Shown piece after piece: positions 35,947-43,768 of a DNA stretch of 64,000 nucleotides. Source of the stretch: CAVTQY01 sp963736975 (lineage in GTDB: Bacteria > Pseudomonadota > Alphaproteobacteria > Acetobacterales > Acetobacteraceae); the NCBI GenBank assembly GCA_963736975.1, contig CAVTQY010000001.1, positions 3,782,001 through 3,846,000 of the forward strand, in the 5' to 3' direction. Position 1 is the stretch's first letter; each line of letters starts with the position of its first letter. The position numbers and the translations under genes were made by a program. Below the pieces are notes generated by a model. That model made no database searches. It was not told where the DNA came from and was given only the letters and a program-made list of their open reading frames with translations.

Positions 35947-36563
35947 GGCGGGAGTGGCGCTCCGCTCAGGGATTTCATCCAGAACACCAGCTCATGCTCC
36001 GATTCGCTGTCCGCGCCCACTTCCTTCCACGCCATCCTGCAAATCAGGTCGGGCCGACGGGTGAAGCCGCGCCGCGTCCAGAAGCGATCGAGGGGCAAAT
36101 AGTCCGGCGGGCAGGCCGGATGATTGGGCGGGCGAACCACGCCGCAGAATACGGCAAAGTCGCAGTCGGAGACCGCCCGGGCATGGGCCTCCCGTGCCGC
36201 GAAAAACGCCACGCCGATGCCGCGCCCGCGGAACTCACGCCACAGCACGGATTCGCCAAAGTAGAAGAATCGGGCCGGATCCCAGCCGCGCGCCACGAAT
36301 GGCGCTTTCACGTTGTTCGTCTCGTCCACGAGCGGGAGGCAGGTGGATGCGCCGACAATCGCCTCGTTGGCGCGGGCCACCACCACGGCTGCGCGCGGGC
36401 TCTCGGCGCAGGTCGCGAGATAACGCTCCTCATAGGCCGGATCGCCCTCATACAGATAAGGCCAGTCGCGGAACACGTCAGTCCGGAGCTGGGCGACAGC
36501 GGGGACTACCGACTGGAGCTCCGCGCCGCGTTTGACTTCGATCCGGAACTCTTCCTGGTCCAC
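35943..36563 (-). CDS. GNAT-family N-acetyltransferase
   Basis: About 206 residues from a GTG at 36563 (VDQEEFRIEVKRGAELQSV). The GNAT core shows AAVVVARANEAIVGASTCLPL, then FYFGESVLWREFRGRGIGVAFF with the acetyl-CoA loop RGRGIG. The upstream in-frame extension to 36677 is antisense to the cytochrome fragment and lacks family residues. It is the first gene of the coupled GNAT-nitrilase-SnoaL set. Confidence 0.82.
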   Translation of the reverse strand: MDQEEFRIEVKRGAELQSVVPAVAQLRTDVFRDWPYLYEGDPAYEERYLATCAESPRAAVVVARANEAIVGASTCLPLVDETNNVKAPFVARGWDPARFFYFGESVLWREFRGRGIGVAFFAAREAHARAVSDCDFAVFCGVVRPPNHPACPPDYLPLDRFWTRRGFTRRPDLICRMAWKEVGADSESEHELVFWMKSLSGAPLPP

Positions 36564-36581
36564 GCCTGTACCTTGCGCCGA

Positions 36582-37037
36582 ATGGAGCGGAGACACCAGA
36601 ACACGGCGGGGGCGCCGGCGAACGCGCCGGCCCGGCGCGGGCAGGTGGTGTTCATCGCCAACTGCCTGCCCTGCCATCGGCTCGCCTGCAACGGCCCAGG
36701 CACCATGGAGCCCGACCTGCTCCCGTTAATGACGCCTGTGGCTCATCTCACCGAGCCCGGCCTGCGCGCCCTGATCCGGAACCCGGCCGCAGTGCGTCAC
36801 TGGCCTGCACAGCAGATGCCGGCCTTCGCTGCGGCCACCATCCCGGACGCCGATACTGACGCGGTGATTGCCTGTCTGCACGGCTCGCCCCAGGTGAGTG
36901 ACGTGCCGAACTCCCCCTCGCCTTGCGGGAGGGGTAGGGGCGCAGCACCGCGCATTTCGAAGCAACGCGGATCACTCACCACCTTATCTGGACGCATTAA
37001 GGAAGTCGCCGAATTGCTCGGTCGAGCCAGAGCATGA
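36582..37037 (+). CDS. Cytochrome c domain fragment (no signal peptide)
   Basis: The frame contains one heme c motif, NCLPCHRL (CxxCH), and the family continuation TEPGLRALIRNPAAVRHWPAQQMPAF, where the last Met is the likely sixth ligand. It has no export signal: the region upstream is antisense to the GNAT start. After ACLHGSPQ the frame runs through a GC repeat (36907-36937) to a chance stop, so the natural C-terminus is lost too. Without export it could not be matured; most likely a remnant. Confidence 0.55.
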   Translation: MERRHQNTAGAPANAPARRGQVVFIANCLPCHRLACNGPGTMEPDLLPLMTPVAHLTEPGLRALIRNPAAVRHWPAQQMPAFAAATIPDADTDAVIACLHGSPQVSDVPNSPSPCGRGRGAAPRISKQRGSLTTLSGRIKEVAELLGRARA

Positions 37038-37676
37038 CATATGATACCGAGGCAGGCAATCGTAACCCGTCATCGCGAGCCCCCGAAGGGGGCGTGGCGA
37101 TCCAGCGCCCGCGGCACGGCGCCACCCAACCTGTCTACAGCCTCCTGGACAACGGCCGAGACACGGGCCGCCGGCTCGTGCCTTTGGTACCACGATACCA
37201 GTTTCTGCGCAGCACGGCCCAACTTGTCATGGCCTCGCGAAGGCGCCATCCATGAATTTATCTGGACGCATGAAGGGAGTCGTTGATAGCCCGGCCGAGC
37301 CGGATGATGGGCCTGCGTTGAATAACAGGCTGCGGAAAACACCTGAATGTCGCGGCTGAAATCTGACCGCTTCTGGGGTCATTGCGAGGAGCGCAGCGAC
37401 GCGGCAATCCCCCGCATCGTCCGGGAGATTGCTTCCCTTCGCTAGCGCCGAGCCTCGCGACGATGGCTCGCGTCAGAATGGACCTCTGCCGCCTTAATAC
37501 GCCAACGGTCAATATGATGGCGGAATTCAATACGGATATGTGCAGGGTTACTGTTGCAACATGTACAGGTCAGGTGGGCGTCAAAATCGACGGGGGGAAT
37601 TGTTATTGGTTGCGTTAACCCCCGCCAACGTCCAGAGAATTGCTCAAAAATTTTCAAACGAACCGGAGACCCGAGA
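37038..37676. repeat. Repeat-rich intergenic stretch
   Basis: No gene is supported. It holds dispersed GC repeats: GTCATCGCGAGCCCCCGAAG(GGGGC) at about 37069, CATGGCCTCGCGAAGGCGCC at about 37229, and TCATTGCGAGGAGCGCAGCG at 37379 paired with an inverted imperfect copy ending about 37470. A 25-base direct repeat (TTATCTGGACGCAT...) occurs at 36984 and 37258. The right end reaches the border of the IS5 remnant. Confidence 0.6.
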
Positions 37677-37852
37677 TTATCGAAATCTAGGGAACCTCTG
37701 AACAATCCTGGGCCGGGGGGGATGGATCGGAAGCGGACCGATCGGCTGATGCGCGGAATCAGCAGGCGAGACATTCCACGTCATCGGAGACAATACAGAG
37801 CGGCTCTGCAACGCATCATGGCCGCCAGCCGATGCTGGACACACCACGCCGG

Positions 37853-38561
37853 TCAGGCGCGCAGCAATCGGTGCCGGACCATGAACAAATTGGCCAGTGC
37901 GCAGCTCACCAGCACACGGTGAGTGTTCTTCGTCAGACCGCGGTAACGCACCTTGGCAAAGCCAAACACCCGCTTGATCACCCCGAAGCTTGCTCCACCT
38001 TGGCACGCACGCTCGACTTGCCACGGTTCTTCCCAAAAATACCATTGCTGGCCCTTGCGGGTCTGGTGCATCTCCGGATCGCGTGCCCCGGCGGCGTTCT
38101 TGGTCGAGCTCGGCGGCGGCAATGATGGTGGCATCAACAATCGTCCCACCGGCCACGGTCAAGCCACGATCGGCCAGATGCGCGTTCACACGATCGAACA
38201 GCGCCTCACCCAGATTGTGTTGCTCCAGGAGGTGACGGAACCGGCAGACCGTCGTCTCGTCCGTCACCGGCTCGCGTCCCAGCTCGATGCCGACGAACCG
38301 TCGCATCGACGCCGAGTCATACAGGGCTTCCTCGATCGCCGGATCCGACAGGGTGAACCAGTGCTGCAGGAAGTAAATGCGCAACATCCGCTCCAGGCCG
38401 ATCGGCGGCCGGCCGTTGCCGGGCTTCGGATAGACCGGCTCGACCACGGCGCACAGCTCACCCCACGGCACCACTTTCTCCATCTCCGTGAGGAAGGCCG
38501 CCCGGCGGGTCAGTTTGCCATACCGCTCGAAACTCGCCGAAGCCAGGGTCATTTGCCGCAT
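37853..38561 (-). pseudogene. IS5-family transposase with internal deletion and frameshift
   Basis: The N-terminal half starts MRQMTLASASFERYGK and shows the IS5 landmarks PKPGNGRPPIGLERMLRIYF, MRRFVGIELG and DETTVCRFRHLLE, then the first catalytic Asp in TIVDATIIAA. A frameshift near 38120 leads into STKNAAGARDPEMHQTRKGQ. The frame then jumps from QWYF straight to GVIKRVFGFAKVRYRGLTKN, so the central stretch of about 110 residues with the second Asp is deleted. It cannot transpose. Confidence 0.85.
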
Positions 38562-38689
38562 CTTAGCCAAACTCCGCCGCTGCGGTTCTAAGCTTAGAAG
38601 ACCGATCGACTTTTCCTCATCTATTCTTAAGTAGAACGGTATGCATACCGGGAATCTCGCGTCTTTGTTGCTCCACACGAATCCTTCTA

Positions 38690-39137
38690 CTACATGCGAG
38701 GATAGACGCCGGTGCCCAAAATATGCTGACCCTGCCGCACCGGAGCCGCCCAGGTTTGCGCAATCACCACGCCGTCCACCCCGGCCCGGACCGGCCAGGG
38801 ACCGAGGTCGAGCCGCTCGAAATCGTGCAACAGCCCCACAGCGGTGCCGGCAGGCCGGCGTTTCGTTCTGGTACGCAATCACGACTGGGGTGCCGAACCA
38901 GCGGGCGGTCTCCTCGATCAGCTTTCCCTGTTCGGCATCCGTGATGGGATGGAAGCTGGTGCCGAGCGCAAACCGCGCCACCTGTCCCTGACCCGGTTTT
39001 GGCTGCGGACCGGTCGTAACTGTCCGCGGCATCAGGTGGTGGCCCCAGATCGAGTCATGCTCCAACGCGATGTGGTAATCACGGCGACCGGGTGATTCGA
39101 AGTCGATGCCCGACGGACGGACGATCAGGCGGTGCAT
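38690..39137 (-). pseudogene. Succinylglutamate desuccinylase/aspartoacylase (M14-like) remnant
   Basis: N-terminus MHRLIVRPSGIDFESPGRRD followed by YHIALEHDSIWGHHLMPRTV, which resembles the start of AstE/AspA-like proteins. The zinc-binding GxHGNE block is absent. After EETARWFGTPVVIAYQNETPA the frame shifts to GTAVGLLHDFERLDLG and ends with AGVDGVVIAQTWAAPVRQGQ, the beta-domain end of the family. So an internal deletion and a frameshift have destroyed it. It overlaps the stop of the enolase-superfamily gene, so they were one operon. Confidence 0.55.
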
Positions 39138-40309
39138 CAGCTCACCCGATGCCGGGCGATGAAATCCTCATCAACCTCAACGCCGATACCTGGTGTATCG
39201 GGTATGGCCACAGTGCCATCCGCGGCCAGCGCGAAACTCGCGCGCGCGATGCCGCGCGTGAGCGGGCTTTGGCTCACGTTGAACTCAACGAAGCGGGCGC
39301 GCGGCAGTGTGGCGATCAACTGCAGGCTGAACCCGGTCAGCAGGTGCGTGAGCCAGGAATGCGGCACCAGATCGATACCGGCTTCCTCGGCCAGTGCCGC
39401 CACTTTCGTTGCCACCGAAACGCCGCCACAGCGCGACAGGTCGGGCTGCACGACATCGACGCAACCTTCGTTGATAAAGCGGGTGAAATCCCAGATCGTG
39501 GCCACCTGCTCGCCGGCGGCGATCGGGACGGGGCTGCGGGCGCGAATCGCGGCGTATTCGTCGAAGCGTTCGGGATGGATGAAATCTTCCACCCAGCCGA
39601 CATCGTACTCGGCGAGCCAGGCGCACAACGCCTCGGCTTCGCGCCGGCTGCGCATCCGGCCGGGGCCCTTCCAACTTGCCGGATACCACCCGGGATCAAC
39701 CAGCAGGTCGCGCTCCGGCCCGAGGGCAGCGCGCGCGGCGGCTACAAGCTCGCGATCGCGCCCGGGGTCTTCGCCGAAGATGCCCCAGCCGAACTTCACC
39801 GCCTGGAACCCGCGCGCGACGTAACCGCGGGCAGCCTCTTGCATCGCTTCCGGCGTTTCCCGGAACAGCGTGGAGGCATAGGCGGTGATGCGCTCGCGTC
39901 GGCGGCCGCCGAGCAGGCGCGCCAGCGACATGCCGGCCGCCTGCGCACGGATTGACCACAAACAGTTGTCGATCGCCGAGATGCATTGCATGGCGATACC
40001 GCGCCGACCGTAATAGGCGCTGCCGATATACAGCTTGTCCCATAGCCGCTCGACATCCAGCGGATTCTCGCCGAGCAGCAGGTCGCCCAGCGTACGGAAG
40101 CCGAGGATCGACATGCCCTGACCGGCTATGATCGCCACTGCCGCTGGGGCGAGCGTTTCAGCATCCGCCCAGCCGGTCAGCCCTTCATCGGTGGCCACAC
40201 GCACCAGAAGCTGCCAGTCGCCATTATCGCTGGCCTCCTCGGCACCCGCCGCAACACTATACACCGTATCGCCGCGCAGCAGGATGGGCTCGACTTCGGT
40301 GATCTTCAT
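39137..40309 (-). CDS. Mandelate racemase / muconate lactonizing enzyme family (enolase superfamily)
   Basis: A 390-residue enzyme starting MKITEVEPILLRGDTVYSVA. Active-site positions are visible: Lys in FQAVKFGWG, metal ligands Asp in LLVDPGWYP, Glu in GWVEDFIHP and Glu in IAAGEQVATIW, and the acid/base His in LVPHSWLTHLL. Such enzymes dehydrate or epimerise sugar acids; which one is not readable. The ATG at 40309 is chosen because the capping domain starts there; a longer frame adds a Cys/Arg-rich stretch with no homology. Confidence 0.9.
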   Translation of the reverse strand: MKITEVEPILLRGDTVYSVAAGAEEASDNGDWQLLVRVATDEGLTGWADAETLAPAAVAIIAGQGMSILGFRTLGDLLLGENPLDVERLWDKLYIGSAYYGRRGIAMQCISAIDNCLWSIRAQAAGMSLARLLGGRRRERITAYASTLFRETPEAMQEAARGYVARGFQAVKFGWGIFGEDPGRDRELVAAARAALGPERDLLVDPGWYPASWKGPGRMRSRREAEALCAWLAEYDVGWVEDFIHPERFDEYAAIRARSPVPIAAGEQVATIWDFTRFINEGCVDVVQPDLSRCGGVSVATKVAALAEEAGIDLVPHSWLTHLLTGFSLQLIATLPRARFVEFNVSQSPLTRGIARASFALAADGTVAIPDTPGIGVEVDEDFIARHRVS

Positions 40310-40659
40310 CGCGGCATTCTCGCGCTTGTTTCGCGGTCGCTCTGCGGTGGCGGTGCCGCATCGCCGCCCCTGGATACGCAGACAAGCGGCGGAGTCCAAG
40401 TGCCCGGCCCATGATGACGATTTCTATGGCGAATTGGGCTTCTAGCCCCATGCCTCGGGTGTCGGGGCCGATCCGCTGGTCGTCGGCGGCTACGGAAATT
40501 CGGGCACCCGCGAGCTGATACTAGGCGGTATCAGCCGAAACCTGCTGGAACGGATGCTACTTGCTGCTCTATTGTCGCATGGAGCCGTGCTATGCAGGAT
40601 GGCGGTGCGCAGCCAAGCGGCAGCTCGGCAACCCCGGCGTTCCGCAATTCTGTCCGACA
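40310..40659. other. Intergenic gap between the enolase-superfamily gene and tRNA-Glu, with one hairpin
   Basis: No gene seen in 350 bases. A perfect 8-bp stem (GCTGATAC / GTATCAGC, 40514-40535, 6-base loop) is present without a T-run, so it may be an operator or a weak terminator for the tRNA transcript coming from the right. Confidence 0.5.
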
Positions 40660-40735
40660 TGGCGTCCCGTGCGGGATTCGAACCCGCGTTGCCGCCGTGA
40701 GAGGGCGGTGTCCTGGGCCTCTAGACGAACGGGAC
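40660..40735 (-). tRNA. tRNA-Glu, anticodon CTC
   Basis: On the minus strand: acceptor GTCCCGT paired with ACGGGAC, D-arm GTCTAGAGGCCCAGGAC, anticodon loop CTCTCAC (anticodon CTC, reading GAG), T-arm GCGGGTTCGAATCCCGC, and an encoded CCA (40662-40660). 76 bases including CCA. The stems pair throughout. Confidence 0.95.
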
Positions 40736-40782
40736 CGCACGCGGCTTCTAGGCCAGGCCCGGCCATGGTTCAAGCACCGCCC

Positions 40783-41058
40783 CTACGGGCGCAGCATGAT
40801 CCGGCCGGCAACAACCCCCGACCGCGGATCCACCAGAACTACGCGATCCGGCCCACCGCCCTGCAACTCCACCGCCAGCCGGTCGCTCACGGCGACGATC
40901 CCGGCAATGCGCGTCCCTGGCGGCTCATTGAGCTGCAAGGCAATCGGCGCCCCAGGTACCGGCGAACTCCCGCGCTGCACGATTGCCAGCACCAGCACGG
41001 CGGTACCGAGCAGGATCAGCACCCCCATGGCGACCGTCACCGCTGTCAGAATCCGCAT
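40783..41058 (-). CDS. Small single-span membrane protein (DUF6476-like)
   Basis: A 91-residue protein: one N-terminal span (MGVLILLGTAVLVLAIVQRG), then a periplasmic beta-type domain with PPGTRIAGIVAVSDRLAVEL and RVVLVDPRSGVVAGRI. I know this pattern as DUF6476 next to rluD/rpoH in Rhodospirillales. It is divergent from the pseudouridine synthase, with 33 bases between starts. Function unknown. Confidence 0.75.
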   Translation of the reverse strand: MRILTAVTVAMGVLILLGTAVLVLAIVQRGSSPVPGAPIALQLNEPPGTRIAGIVAVSDRLAVELQGGGPDRVVLVDPRSGVVAGRIMLRP

Positions 41059-41091
41059 TCCAATACCTCGTCGCCGCCCGCATCATCCGCC

Positions 41092-42078
41092 ATGCTCCGC
41101 GACGATGAGGACCCCCCGGCCGCTTCACGCCTGATCCGCCTCGTCGCCGGCCCGGAAGCGGCCGGCGAACGCCTCGACCGTTTCCTTGCCGGCCGCATCG
41201 GCACGCTGTCACGCTCGCGGGTCAAGTCGCTGATCGAGTCCGGGGCGGCCAGCCGCGACGGGGCCGAACTACGCGAACCGGCCGAGCCGGTGCGTTCCGG
41301 CGCCATCTATGCCCTGGCCTTGCCGCTGCCCCGACCGGCGCGGCCGGCCGCCCAAGCGATCCCGCTGGCGATCCTTTATGAGGACGCCGACCTCATCGTC
41401 ATCGACAAGCCGCCGGGGCTTGTCGTGCATCCCGCGCCCGGAAACCCAGACGGTACGTTGGTGAACGCGCTCATCGCGCATTGCGGCGACGAGCTTTTGG
41501 TGGGCGGAGAGCACCGGCCCGGCATCGTGCACCGGCTCGACAAGGACACCTCAGGCGTGATGGTCGCGGCGAAGACGGAGCTGGCGATGGCCGCCCTTAC
41601 CACCGCCTTCGCGGCGCGCAACCTCGACCGCGCCTATGTCGCCCTGACCTGGGGCGTGCCCACGCCGACGGCCGGGACGATCGAGAGCGCGATTGGACGC
41701 GATCCGCACGACCGCAAGCGGATGGCAGTCCGCCCGACCGGCGGCAAGCCGGCGCTCACCCGCTACAGCACGCTGCGGGCCTGGCATGCCGCGATCGCCT
41801 TGCTCGAATGCCGGCTGGCCACCGGGCGCACCCATCAAATCCGGGTGCACCTGAGCAGCCGGGGCTATCCCATCATCGGCGATCAACTGTACCTGCGCCG
41901 GACACCGGCCATGTCCCGCGGTGTCCCGGAACCGGCTCGGTCCGCGCTTCTGGACTTCCCGCGCCAGGCGCTGCACGCAACTAGCCTCGGTTTCGCCCAC
42001 CCGCGCACGGGAGAGCCCCTTGCGGTCCAGGCCGCTCCGCCCACCGATATGGCGGGTCTGATTGCTATGCTAGGCTGA
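41092..42078 (+). CDS. RluA/RluD-family ribosomal large-subunit pseudouridine synthase
   Basis: A 328-residue enzyme with an N-terminal S4 domain (ERLDRFLAGRIGTLSRSRVK) and the catalytic motif GIVHRLDKDTSGVMVAAK, where the Asp is the nucleophile. RTHQIRVHLSSRGYPIIGD is the second family block. It converts uridines in 23S rRNA to pseudouridine. ATG 41092 is the start that begins just before the S4 domain. Its neighbour rpoH is the usual one in this group. Confidence 0.92.
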   Translation: MLRDDEDPPAASRLIRLVAGPEAAGERLDRFLAGRIGTLSRSRVKSLIESGAASRDGAELREPAEPVRSGAIYALALPLPRPARPAAQAIPLAILYEDADLIVIDKPPGLVVHPAPGNPDGTLVNALIAHCGDELLVGGEHRPGIVHRLDKDTSGVMVAAKTELAMAALTTAFAARNLDRAYVALTWGVPTPTAGTIESAIGRDPHDRKRMAVRPTGGKPALTRYSTLRAWHAAIALLECRLATGRTHQIRVHLSSRGYPIIGDQLYLRRTPAMSRGVPEPARSALLDFPRQALHATSLGFAHPRTGEPLAVQAAPPTDMAGLIAMLG

Positions 42079-42137
42079 CTCTAGCTCTCCGCTCTGATCT
42101 GCATCCGCCACAATGCTGACCCAATAGGTCAACATTA

Positions 42138-42166
42138 TTGACAGGACTGACGAAGTCCTGTATAAG
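42138..42166 (+). promoter_or_regulatory. Sigma-70-type promoter for rpoH, with an inverted repeat in the spacer
   Basis: TTGACA (42138-42143), a 17-base spacer, and TATAAG (42161-42166): a perfect -35 and a five-of-six -10. The spacer and its edges form AGGACT-GACGA-AGTCCT (42143-42159), an inverted repeat that could bind a regulator or fold in DNA. The long leader (about 185 bases) to the rpoH start may fold, as heat-shock sigma mRNAs often do; I did not compute a fold. Confidence 0.75.
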
Positions 42167-42356
42167 AAGCGCGATCGAAGCGGACCAGGCGGGCCGCTCC
42201 GAACCACCGTCCGGACCTTCGTCGCCGACATATCGGGACAAGCGGCCGGGACGTCACATCCCCGCCACTGGATGGACTGATCTTCAGTCCGCGGCGTTAC
42301 TCGCTCGTGCCATCGTGGACGAGCGCAAGCCGCCGCCCAGACGAAAGGAGCCTATC

Positions 42357-43271
42357 GTGGCCTCTGCCGTCCTCAATATCGCACCCGAGGGCAATCTCTC
42401 GCGGTATCTGCAAGAGATCCGCAAGTTCCCGATGTTGTCGCCGGAGGAAGAGCTTGCGCTCGCCCGTCGGTGGCGTGACGAGCAGGATATGGAAGCTGCC
42501 CACAAGCTTGTCACATCACATCTGCGGCTCGTGGCGAAAATCGCCATGGGCTATCGCGGCTATGGCTTGCCGGTGGGCGAGCTGATCAGCGAAGGCAATG
42601 TCGGGATGATGCAGGCGGTGAAGCGGTTCGATCCCGATCGCGGCTTCCGCCTCGCGACCTATGCCATGTGGTGGATCCGCGCCGCGATCCAGGAATACAT
42701 CCTGCACTCCTGGTCGCTGGTGAAAATGGGCACCACTGCCGCCCAGAAGAAGCTGTTCTTCAACCTGCGCCGGCTCAAGGGCCAGATGCAGGCGATCGAA
42801 GACGGCGACCTGAAGCCCGAGCAGGTGGCGAAGATCGCCCGCATGCTCGACGTGCCGGAGCAGGACGTAATCAGCATGAACCGCCGCCTCGCGGCGCCGG
42901 ACCACAGCCTGAACGCGCCGGTCCGCTCCGACAGCGAAGGCGAGTGGCAGGACTGGCTGGTGGACGAAACCGAAAGCCAGGAAGCCACTATCGCCGACCA
43001 GGAGGAGCTCAGCGGTCGCAAGGCGTTGCTGTCGTCCGCGCTCAAGACCCTGAATGAGCGTGAGCGGCACATCCTCATCGAGCGCCGGCTGAAGGACAAT
43101 CCGACCACCCTCGAAGAGCTGTCGCAGGAGTACGGCATCTCCCGCGAGCGCGTCCGCCAGATCGAGGTGCGCGCCTTCGAGAAGCTGCAGAAAGCGATGA
43201 AGGCACAGATCGCCGAGCGCCGCATGCAGAGTGCGACCGGCCGTCTGCCCGTCGAGGCTGGGGTGCGCTGA
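42357..43271 (+). CDS. rpoH: RNA polymerase heat-shock sigma factor RpoH (sigma-32)
   Basis: A 304-residue sigma factor. Region 2: SHLRLVAKIAMGYRGYGLPV and FRLATYAMWWIRAAIQEYIL. The RpoH box is diagnostic: AAQKKLFFNLRRLKGQM. Region 4: ERHILIERRLKDNPTTLEEL and YGISRERVRQIEVRAFEKL. It directs transcription of heat-shock genes. GTG 42357 is chosen because of AAAGGAG eight bases upstream and the normal MASAVLNIAP N-terminus; the long upstream frame is leader. Confidence 0.97.
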   Translation: MASAVLNIAPEGNLSRYLQEIRKFPMLSPEEELALARRWRDEQDMEAAHKLVTSHLRLVAKIAMGYRGYGLPVGELISEGNVGMMQAVKRFDPDRGFRLATYAMWWIRAAIQEYILHSWSLVKMGTTAAQKKLFFNLRRLKGQMQAIEDGDLKPEQVAKIARMLDVPEQDVISMNRRLAAPDHSLNAPVRSDSEGEWQDWLVDETESQEATIADQEELSGRKALLSSALKTLNERERHILIERRLKDNPTTLEELSQEYGISRERVRQIEVRAFEKLQKAMKAQIAERRMQSATGRLPVEAGVR

Positions 43272-43280
43272 TCGGCGCCT

Positions 43281-43763
43281 TCAGCCTGCGGGCGTCCACT
43301 GTTCCAGCAACCGTTCGCGGCGCGCCCTGAGCCGGGTGAGCCGCGAACGCGCTGTTGCGTCCAGTGCGAGGCGCGTCAGCAGCGGCGCCAGCTCAGACAG
43401 TACCCAGCCGCCCGCCGCCGCCCCCCAGGCCATAGCGACGGTGTGGCCGCCGAGAAGCAGCCGCATAGTTTCCGCCATTCCCTCGCCGGAGGACCACAGC
43501 TCGCGCACCGGCCCGATGCAGGTGCTGAGTCCACACAATAGTACGGCGCGGGCCGCCGGCCGCCCCTGCTGACGGTCCAGCAGCGCGGCCACGCCCGCGG
43601 GCGCTAGCAGGGAAGCGGCGAGCAGGGCGAGGGATGGCGTCAGTGCAATCAGGGCGCCGCAGGCCAAGCCCTGCAGCCAAAGCAGTGACGGGCGCCTGGC
43701 CGCAGCAGGAACGGCCGCGGCGTTGCCACCCGGCGCAGCAACAGCCCGACGTAGCGCTGCCAT
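43281..43763 (-). CDS. Small membrane protein paired with a pseudokinase
   Basis: A 160-residue protein with two or three hydrophobic segments (LLWLQGLACGALIALTPSLA; VAALLDRQQG between; MAWGAAAGGWVLSELAPLL) and a basic C-terminal helix (ARSRLTRLRARRERLLEQW). It starts six bases after the end of the pseudokinase gene on the same strand, so the two are one operon. No family recognised. It is convergent with rpoH. Confidence 0.65.
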   Translation of the reverse strand: MAALRRAVAAPGGNAAAVPAAARRPSLLWLQGLACGALIALTPSLALLAASLLAPAGVAALLDRQQGRPAARAVLLCGLSTCIGPVRELWSSGEGMAETMRLLLGGHTVAMAWGAAAGGWVLSELAPLLTRLALDATARSRLTRLRARRERLLEQWTPAG

Positions 43764-43768
43764 TCGCT

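Noticed and set aside
35832..36581. N-terminal part of a 401-codon plus frame leading into the cytochrome c domain
   Set aside because: It is antisense to the nitrilase and GNAT genes; only the CxxCH part after 36582 shows a real protein pattern.
37677..39137. One 486-residue protein on the minus strand
   Set aside because: It is an accidental run-on of two unrelated remnants (AstE-like and IS5 transposase) with frame breaks between.
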